Shown here: piece after piece, positions 1 through 8,600 of the stretch
How the letters are laid out: each line of letters begins with the position of its first letter
How positions within the stretch are numbered: position 1 is the first letter of the stretch
Assembly (NCBI GenBank): GCA_026770585.1
Contig: MU646498.1
Coordinates: 561,175 to 578,919, forward strand
Direction: 5' to 3'
Origin: Baffinella frigidus
Taxonomy: Eukaryota; Cryptophyceae; Cryptomonadales; Baffinellaceae
DNA length: 17,745 nt
The notes under the pieces: generated by a model
Told to the model about the DNA's origin: nothing
Databases searched by the model: none
What the model saw: the letters and a program-made list of their open reading frames with translations, nothing else
Program-made: the position numbers and the translations under genes

Positions 1-768
1 CCCTAAACCCTGAACCATAAACCCTAAACCCTAAACCCTAAACCCTAAACCCTAAACCCTAAACCTTAAACCTTAAACCCTGAACCCTAAAACGTAAACC
101 CTTAACCCTAAATCCTAAACCCTTCACCCTAAACCCAAACCCTAAACTCTAAACATTAGATCCTGAACCTTAAACCCTGAACCCTAATCCTAAAACCTGA
201 ACCCTAAACCCTAATCCCGAAACCCTGAACCCTAATCCCTAAACTCTACTCCCGAAACCCTTAACCTTGAAACCCTAAACCCTGAACCCGAATCCCTAAA
301 CCATGAACCCTAAACCCCAAACCCCAAACCCCAAACCCCAAACCCTAACTCCTAATCCCTGAACCCTGAACCCTGCACCCTAAACCCTAATCCCTAAACC
401 CTCAACCCTAAGCCCTAAACTATAAGCCCTACACCCTAAACTCTGAACCCTAAACCCGGAACCCGAATCCCGAATCCCTAAACCCTGAACCCTAAACCCT
501 AAACCCTAAACCCTCATCCCTAAACATTATACCCCAAACCCTGAACCCTGAACCCTGAACCCTGAACCCTAAACCTGGAACCCTAATCCCTAAACCATAA
601 ACCATAAACCCTAAACCCTAAACCCTAAACCGTCAACCCTGAACCCTAAACCCTGAACCATAATCCCTAAACTCTGAACCCCAAACTCTAAACCCTAGAC
701 CCTAGACCCTAAACCCCAAATCCTAAACCCTAAACCCTCAAACCTAAACCCTAATCCCCAACCCCTAG
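1..768. repeat. Degenerate telomere-type block, CCCTAAA/CCCTGAA on + strand
   Basis: About 110 heptamer-like units with many substitutions (CCCTAAA, CCCTGAA, CCCCAAA, CCTTAAA) and only short perfect runs. C-rich on the + strand, as expected for a left chromosome end. However, the decay, and similar arrays throughout the window, make an interstitial or subtelomeric block more likely than a live telomere. No gene. Confidence 0.9.
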
Positions 769-1194
769 GAGAGCCTGAGAAAGATGCGCGGAGACGACTA
801 CGAGCACCTCCCATAAGCGCGTTGGGGAGGACGAAACTACATGTAGGGTAGGAGCTGAGGAGCAGCGGGAAGGAGGGAAGCAGCATGTGCGGTGCAGGCA
901 GTGTAGGAGGTGGAGTTAGAATCCATCCGGAAAATGCTCGTATGAGCGGCCGCCACGGGGTGCAGTAAGTGGCACAATGCGTAGCATGTGCGGCGATGAC
1001 GCTGGTTGTTTGGCAATAAATTACCTATCTCTCTGGGGCAGGCAGTGATGGGAGCATGGCTTTTCTGCAGAACAAGTTCCAGTGTCCACCTATGTTGGGA
1101 GCTCGAAGAACCTAAAGGACCTAATGGATGGGCCGAAAATGCGGACCGGGTTGCGAAGTCGCAGGTGTTGGTAGTAATACAGCTCTCTCTCAGA

Positions 1195-1341
1195 CTACAG
1201 GGGTACCTCGCTCATACAGGGGTACCTCGCCCATAAGAAAGCGACCCCCTCCCTCCCTAGGACCACCATAGGGCCCTAGGCATAGGCTTACTGTAGGGTC
1301 GTAGGGCGTGGCGGTTTCTCATGAGCGAGGTACCCCTGTAG
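1195..1341. mobile_element. MITE-like element with 21-bp perfect terminal inverted repeats
   Basis: Begins CTACAGGGGTACCTCG and ends CGAGGTACCCCTGTAG; the 21-bp arms match perfectly. The left arm is partly duplicated internally (ACAGGGGTACCTCG again at 1217). The core holds CCCTAGG and TGTAGGGTCGTAGGG, a theme shared with the other families. A partial extra right end is at about 1390-1412. Confidence 0.8.
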
Positions 1342-1494
1342 AGAAGGCCTATTCCTAGCGGTCTACAGTGAATCGTTTGGGGGTGGGGTTATGAGTGAGG
1401 TGCTCCTTGTAGCTACAAAATTCACCGAGATTCTCTCCCGAGATTCTTAATTTGAGAAAACGGACACCAACCCATGTCGGAGCGCCCGTGTTCT

Positions 1495-1599
1495 TATCCC
1501 TTAAGTGGCGAGGGGGTCAAAATTGACCCCCAAGAGGTCCTAGGCAGGTCCTCGGGCCCTACGGTAGGGCGTATGAGCCTACTGGTCACTTAAGGGATA
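1495..1599. mobile_element. MITE-like element, TATCCCTTAAGTG family, copy 1
   Basis: Terminal inverted repeats TATCCCTTAAGTG / CACTTAAGGGATA with a core containing GGGCCCTACGGTAGGGCGTA. Related copies lie at 11806 (partial) and 14182. About 105 bp, no coding. Confidence 0.8.
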
Positions 1600-1743
1600 T
1601 GCACAACCTCCCTGTAGGTGCTTAGTTCTTGCTTCTTTAGGTCCTTTAGGTTTTAAATGCTCCCAACATATGCCAACGACACGCCCTTCCGTAGAAAGGA
1701 CTGCAGCCGAACCCAGTAAGGATCGTGCCCATACTAACACCAC

Positions 1744-1930
1744 AAGCTTTCACGCGTGAGCCCCTGAAGGTCTTCACGCGTGGGCACCTTACTTGAGCCG
1801 TTGATGGTTAAAAGGGGGGTTTAAAATTTTGAAACAATCACTGCCTCCACTTTACTACACGTTTGACAATCAACGGCTCAAGTAAGTCCTCACGCGTGAG
1901 CACCTTAAGGGTCTCACGCGTGAAAGCTTT
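1744..1930. repeat. Nested palindrome with CACGCGTG boxes upstream of the gene
   Basis: Outer arms AGCTTTCACGCGTGAG / CTCACGCGTGAAAGCT and inner arms TTACTTGAGCCGTTGAT / ATCAACGGCTCAAGTAA give a two-tier hairpin. CACGCGTG occurs four times (one copy as CACGCGTGG). It lies about 580 bp before the proposed start codon, so it is either another non-autonomous element or a regulatory region; no promoter motif is identifiable. Confidence 0.8.
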
Positions 1931-2489
1931 TTGCATGAGTCTGATTTTCGGTCTTGTTCGCAGCTAAGTGGATCCAATCGAGGATGGTGCTGAGTCAATT
2001 CCTTTGCGAGAAACGTTCGATTTCGAACCGTCCTGGTTGGAATGGCTCAAGATTCATCTTCAATTTGATTTCGGAAAAATTGAGGCTCAGAACCTGTCTT
2101 CCAGACGAATTCTGAGAAAGGGTCGAGGGTCGAGAGAGGTTTCCCCGAAAGCCTCGCCCTTCACGAGGTCTGCATGCACACCCGCTCGGCGTTTCGAGTT
2201 TGCGTTGCCTCCTTGGCCTTCCTTAAAGGGTGTGTTCGTTTCTCTCCTTTGAAAGAAGTCTGCAAGTTGCAGAGAAACTCGGATGGACGCAACGGCTGGA
2301 CCGCGGAGAGCTGACGAAGCGCGGGTCTGATCAATGATAGGGAATGGAGGACCGACGACGGACACCCAGCAGTTGCAGCGAGAGACTAGCGTGGATCGTT
2401 CCTCTCCGGAGCCCCGTCCTTGCGAGCTAATTCACCAACTTCTCAGCCTGAGTGGCTCCGCCTCCTTGCAGCGCCCTTGCGTGAACCGC
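1931..2489. other. Gene-proximal upstream region, no recognised feature
   Basis: Free of telomere-like repeats, unlike its surroundings. It has open frames on both strands that I cannot relate to any family. It probably holds the promoter and 5' untranslated region of the S28 gene, but I see no clear TATA or initiator motif. Confidence 0.4.
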
Positions 2490-2510
2490 ATGCACATCCC
2501 CTGCACGCAG

Positions 2511-2649
2511 ATGCGGGCGAGTGCGGTCGTATGGCTGGCGCTGGCGCTGGCGCTGGCGCTGGGCACTGTGGACGCGCTCCCACCCCGGGCGAACCGCGCT
2601 GGGCATAGCTTGGCGGAGCGCCGGGCGAAGAGAGGGCCTGCAACCCGAG
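2511..2649 (+). CDS. S28 peptidase exon 1: signal peptide and possible propeptide
   Basis: Starts MRASAVVW followed by an (LA)n hydrophobic core and a likely signal-peptidase site after TVDA (residue 22), so the product enters the secretory pathway. A basic RAKR (38-41) resembles a furin-type site and could end a propeptide; this is inference. The (LA)n core is encoded by a GCTGGC hexamer tandem run (about 2533-2560), which could vary in length. The ATG at 2511 is chosen because it directly precedes the hydrophobic core; in-frame ATGs at 2490 and 2334 would add leaders that look unlike a signal peptide. The exon ends in phase 1 at GAG|gtgcac and joins exon 2 as Gly47. The 5' end and promoter are not identifiable. 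Confidence 0.75.
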
Positions 2650-5600
2650 GTGCACGGAAGAACTCTCTCGCCCGCGTCTAAACCGGGAAGCGCGATGCAC
2701 TTGCGAGGCGCCCTCGGTGTCATTCTCGGGGCAGGGTAGCCACCAGCAACCCGCTGCAGCTTTTGGCCGGATCGGGTTCTGAAGTAATTTTCAGCTGAAC
2801 CGGACATATCTGTCCGGTATGTCACGTCAGCAGTTCGAGGTCCCTAGGGTTTCCTACCGTAGGGTCGTAGGAAAGATGTTTTAAAAAATAAAATACCCGA
2901 ATCCTTGGGAGGATCCGGTAAAAGCTGCTACGGGTTGCTGGTGGAGACCACGACGTTCGCGCCAGCACCCAATTCTGCGGCTGCGAACCTGATTCCTAGC
3001 TCTGCCTCACTCGGGTTGACCGACTATTCTCAAGTTGACAAGCTAGTTTGCGGTACAAATCCGTCTTCTTTGGGGTGGAAAAGAGCCCGGGCTCACCAAA
3101 TCGGTGAGCCCAAATAGACTGAGACAGAGCTAGGAGCTACGAGTTCAACGCCGCTCCCCGATCTGAGATGTGGCTCCCAGAGAAGTGGTTCCCAAACCTC
3201 AAACCTTAAACCCTCCTCCCTCCGCAGGGCATGGCGCGGCGCTCAAAACCGAGCAGTGGTTTTCACAGCAGCGGCTCGACCACTTCCAACCCCCAAACCC
3301 AAACCCCGAACCCGAACCCGCACCACGCCAGAGCCTTGGAAGGGGTCGCCAAAAGTCGATTCCTCCTCAGGGCAGTGGTTTTCAAAAGTCAACAACCGCT
3401 TTCAGACGCGGTTTAAAAATATCAACACCCTCCTGCACTCTGGCACGGCAGGCGCGGCGCTCAACAAGGACGGGAAATGTGGTTCTCAAAACCCTGACCC
3501 CGAAACTCTCCCCCCCCCGCAGGGCTTCAGGCGAAGCTCAAAATCGAGCAGTGGTTTTCACAGCAGCGGCTGGACCACTTCCAACCCCCAAATCCAAACC
3601 CTGAACCCGAACCCGCAGGTGCGGCGCTCAACAAGGACGGGAAAGTCAGATTTCAGGGTTCAGGGTTCAGGGTTCAGGGTTCAGGGTTCAGGGTTCAGGG
3701 TTCAGGGTTCAGGGTTCAGGGTTCAGGGTTGGTTCTCAAAGCCCTAACCCCGAAACTCTCCTCCCCCCGCAGGGCTTGAGGCGAAGCTAAAAACCGAGCA
3801 GTGGTTTTCACAGCAGCGGCTCGACCACTTCGATGGGGGGGACACGCGCGTGTGGAGCCAGCGGTGCGTTCTCGCTCGAAAGTTGACGGATTTGTACCAC
3901 GGGTTCATGATGTCAACTTTTGAATAGTCTCTGAAGGACCACTTCGAGGAGCCAGCGTAACCAAGATCTGTCCCAGTCTGTTTGGGCTCCCCAGTTTGGC
4001 GAGCCCGGGTGCGTCCTCGCTCGAAAGTTGACGGATTTGTACCACGGACCCAACATGTCAACTTTTGAATAGTCTCTGAAGGATCACTTCGAGGAGCCAG
4101 CGTAACCAAGCTCTGTCCCAGTCTGTTTGGGCTCCCCAGTTTGGTGAGCCCGGGTGCGTCCTCGCTCGAAAGTTGACGGATGCGTACCACGGATTCATGA
4201 TGTCAACTTGTGAATAGTCTGTCAAGGATCATCGCTTGGACGGGGGGACGCGCGCGCGTGGAGCCAGCGGTGCCCTGAACCCTACACCCTAATCCCTACA
4301 CTCCTAAACCTTCAACCTTAAACCCTAAACCCTAAACCCTAAACCCTAAACCCTGAACCCTGAACCCCAAACCTTAAACCCTAATCCTTAAACCCTTAAC
4401 CCTAAACCCTGAACCCTAAACCCTAAACCCTAAACCCTAAACCCTGAACACCCTAAACCCTAAACCCTAAACCTCAAACCAGGTACTTCTCGAACTTCAC
4501 CTTCTACAAACCTGGCGGGCCGGTAGCCCCCCCCCCTAAACCCTAAACCCTAAACCCTAAACCCTAAACCCTTAACACTATGCCCTAATCCCTAAACCGT
4601 AAACCCTAAACCCTAAACCCCACACCTTAATCACTCAACCCTAAACCCTAAACCCCGAATCCTGAACTCTGGCCTGGTAAGGCCCCGACCCTTGGCTCTC
4701 TCTCTCAGTCGATTTGCAGAGCGTGTGGGACGGTGGTGTGTCTTATCCACACAGCGGCTACGGAGGGATTTTCGGTGGACAATCCACCGACTTTCCGTTA
4801 CCTTATCCGTAGGAAGCCCCGTACGCTATTGCCTACCGTAGGGTCGTATGTCTTATCGCGTAGGGGTTATTCGAACTCCCGGCGGAAGTCCGCTGTGTGG
4901 ATAAGATCACGAGATGGACACGATTAGCGTCCCAATTCACCCGAGAGATAATCCGACCTCTAGCTCTGTCTCAGTTGATTTGGTATTAGTGTGTACGAGG
5001 GTACCACACTGTGGGGTGTTGGACACACCCGATTTGGTACCACACCGGGTGTCTTCTTTCATGGGGCGCTCGCTATATGTATATATAGACATAGATACAG
5101 ATAAATATATATATATATATACATATATATATACATATATATATATACCTATGTATATGTATATATGTATGGTTGCTGACACTCGGGCAAATTGTTCGTG
5201 TGAGCAGGTGTTCATGTGCGTGGGTGGGGAGGGGCCCGCGTTGGATCCAAGCGTGGTCGTGACCGGGGACGAGCACTGCGCGTTGATGGTCATCCTCGCC
5301 AAAAAGCACGGCGCGCTGATCCTCGGTAAGAGTGAGACTTTTATAAATGCTATCATGGCCGCCATGTATGCACACCCACTGTTCGAGCAAACACGTCTCT
5401 CATGAAACCTAAACCCTAAACCCTGAACCCGAAACCCGAAACCCGAAACCCTCAACCCGAAACCCTACCCTAAACCCTAAGCCCTCAACCCTCAACCCTA
5501 CGCTCTCAACCCTAAACCCTTACAGAAACATCGTTGTGGGATGCAGCGTTGAAGCATCGGCAAACACACCGTGTGGGTTTTCTCACCTGATACACCGCAT

Positions 5601-8600
5601 GGGCGACGCAGCGTTGGAGTATCGCTTCTACGGGTTGAGATGATGCCTTTTGCTTCGAGACCTTCCCCGCTCTCGACGACTGTCTCTGTCGGCAACGCTC
5701 TCGTTCTCAACTAACTCACCGTGTGGATTCTCTCACTTGATACATCTGTGATGCAGCGTTGGAGCATCGGTTCTTCGAGTTCTCGCACCCGACCTATTCA
5801 GAAGCATTCGAGATGATGCCTTTTGCTTTGAGACCTTCCCCGCTCTCGACGACTGTCTCTGTCGGCAACGCTCTCGTTCTCAACTCACTCACCGTGTGGA
5901 TTCTCTCACCTGATGCACCGCATGTTTGTGTATTGTACAATAAAATGTGTATGTGTGATGCAGCGTTGGAGCATCGGTTCTACGGGTTCTCGCATCCGAC
6001 GCCCGACCTCTCCACCGAGAACCTCCGCTTCCTCTCCTCTCAACAGGTTATTAGCTCTGCATCAAGCTATTTGGGCTCACCGAATTGGTAAGTCCAGGCT
6101 CTTTTCCGCTCCAAAGTTGATGGATTCGTACCGCGAAACCAGGGTGTAGGGTGTAGGGTGCAGGGTATAGGGTATAGGGTATAGGGTATAGGGTGTAGGG
6201 GCTAGGGTGTAGGGTGTAGGGTGTAGGGTTAGGTGTTAGGGTTGAGGGTTCAGGAGAACCTCCGTTTTCTCTCCTCCCAAAAGGTTATTCCGAGGGGTTT
6301 TACATCTGTTTGCCACCAATAATAATAATAATAAAACATTGCCAAAAGTTAACGATAGTGGTGCTAAACTGTCAACGTTTGGCATTATTTTATTGTTGAC
6401 GCCCGACCTCTCCACCGAGAACCTCCTCTTCCTCTCCGCCCAACAGGTTGATAAGAGCCCTCCCACCAGGACTCCGAACCACACGGTGGGCTTTGAGGGT
6501 TTCGTTGGGCCTGGATTCCAGGGGGGTACGTGACCATATTGCACCAGGATATCTCAAATCTTAATTACATCGAGGCAAGTTGACTTTTCATGAAAGGTTC
6601 GTAGTCCACCGTGTGGGTGGACTTCCCGAGTTCGTTTCCTAACGTCGATTTGCACCAAGAAGTTGCCCTGATCGACTATTCTCAAGTTGACATCCAGGGT
6701 GTGCGGTACAAATCTGTCAACTTTGGAGCGGGAAGGAGCCCGGTCTTACCAAATTGGTGAGTATGAAAAGGTTGCAACCTTTTCGTGCAGCCCTACGGCG
6801 GGCTCGTGCTAGCCCTGACAGGGTGATGGAGGCTTGAATGTTACTGACCCTTGGTGCAAATCCGTGCCACACGGTGGACTGCGAACCTTTCATCAAAAGT
6901 CAACTTAGCATGTGGGCAGTTAACTTGACGGATTTTTCTTGATGCAAATTGGTCACGTATCACCCTGGAATCCAGGGTCAACGAAACCCTCGTAGCCCAC
7001 CGTGTGGTTTTATCTCAGAAAAGCCTTTCTAAAAGTCGTTTGCTAAGTCAATTCCACCATAAATTGGTCAACTTATTCTTTTCTCTACGAATAAGTTGAC
7101 GAATTTGTAGGGGGTTTGACTTAAGAAAACGACTTTTGGAAAGGCTTTTCTGAGATAAGGTTGGTATCGTTGAAGAGATCTCTCTCGTGCGTGGCAGGCG
7201 CTGGCAGCCCTCGCGCTGGTACATTGATACACCAAACGCCCCCTTCCTACCACCAGACGCCCCCTTCCTAACATCAGACGCCCCCTTCCTAACACCAGAG
7301 GCCCCCTTCCTAACACCAGACGCCCCATTCCTAACACCAAAGGCCCCCTTCCTAACACCAAACGCCCCCTTCTTGACACCAGACGCCCCCTTCCTAACAC
7401 CTGAGGCCCTCTTGTTGACACCAGGCGCCCCCTTCCTGACACCAGACGCCCCCTCCAGAGGCCCCCTTCCTGACACCAGAAGCCCCCTCCCTAACACCAA
7501 ACGCCCCCTTTCTGACACCAAACGCCCCCTTCCTGACACCGAACGCCCCCTGGCAGGCCCTGGCTGACCTCGCGCTCTTCCACGCCTACATCTCCAGCGA
7601 GCACAGCCTCCCTGCAGGTCTAGGGTTCAGGGCTTAGGGTCTAAGGTCTAGGGTCTAGGGTCTATGGTTTAGGGTTTGGGGTTTAGGGGTAACGGTTCAG
7701 GGTTCAGGGTTCAGGGTTCAGGGTTCGGGGTTTAGAGTTTAGGGTGCAGGGTTCAGGGTTCAGAGTTCAGGGTTCATGTGCGCGGATACTCCCGGCGTGG
7801 GCGGGATCGAACTTTCAACAGCGGAAACGATCAAACATATTACATTTCTCGCAACGAAAATTACTACACAAAGGCTTTACTATTACCAGTAAAACCCAAT
7901 CGTGTAGTAAATTTCGTTGCCAGAAAGATTTTTTTTAATCGTTTCCGGAGTTGAACTTCCCGCACCCACACTCCGGAACATGCAGCATCAGCAGGAGTAT
8001 CTAACCTCTCGGGGTGGATTCGTGTGCAGACACCAAGTGTATCACGTTCGGGGGATCCTACCCCGGGATGTTAGCGGCGTGGGCGCGCTCGCACTTTCCG
8101 CACCCACACCCTCCCAGCGCTGCCTCACTCCCATCTAGCCTCTCGCTACAACACATCTAAAACCTCCGGTACAAAAAGCATTAACACGAGTTTCTAAGAA
8201 ACCATCAAAAAGAGTATCCATCAAAAAGAGTATCTCAAAAGAGTGTCTAAAGAGTATCTCACCCCGCCCGCGGGCCTGCGCAGAAACGAAGTGGATCACG
8301 TTCGGGGGGTCGTACCCCGGCATGCTCGCGGCGTGGGCGCGCTCCAAGTTCCCGCATCTCATCCACGCGGCTGTCTCCTCCTCCGCCCCCGTCCAGGTCT
8401 TTCAAACTGCAAACACGAATTAAAAAGTTAAGTTCCCGTCAACGAAAATTACCACACTGATTATTTTACTAGTAGTAGTGTGATCAAATTTTGTAGTGAT
8501 TTTCGTTGCGAGAAACATGTATTTGTGTAGTACACTGCCAGGGCGGAAATTTTGTAAAAGTCAATTCACCCCCCAAAAATGTCAACTTAGAAACGAGGTA

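Larger units (their letters stand above)
1091..1670. mobile_element. Composite inverted-repeat element (outer arms)
   Basis: Outer arms at 1091-1124 and 1634-1670 are imperfect inverted repeats (TATGTTGGGAGC ... CCTAAAGGACCTAA against its complement). They enclose the two smaller elements at 1195 and 1495. No transposase coding is present, so it would be a non-autonomous nested element. 769-1090 shows nothing I recognise. Confidence 0.6.

Noticed and set aside
1-768. A functional chromosome end
   Set aside because: Orientation fits a left telomere, but the units are heavily degenerate and equivalent arrays occur throughout the introns and at the right edge in the same orientation.
1968-2365. 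Open frames on both strands upstream of exon 1
   Set aside because: No recognisable domain, and the two strands overlap. The region more likely contains promoter and 5' untranslated sequence. A short unknown exon cannot be excluded.
2334-2510. In-frame upstream ATGs (2334, 2490) extending the S28 N-terminus
   Set aside because: The extra residues are polar and would bury the signal peptide. The ATG at 2511 places the hydrophobic core immediately after the start.
4914-5207. Coding extension upstream of exon 4 in the same open frame
   Set aside because: It consists of an element end and a TA microsatellite. The conserved S28 similarity starts exactly at the gagcag acceptor, and exon 3 joins there in phase.
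7229-7550. A CRISPR array
   Set aside because: The 21-bp units are contiguous with no unique spacers, and the context is a eukaryotic intron.
7048-7567. Long overlapping open frames on both strands with repeats such as TPDAPFL and GVRKGAS
   Set aside because: They are readings of the intronic 21-bp minisatellite, whose unit length is a multiple of three. No start context, no domain, and it is flanked by exon 5 and exon 6 of the S28 gene on the + strand.
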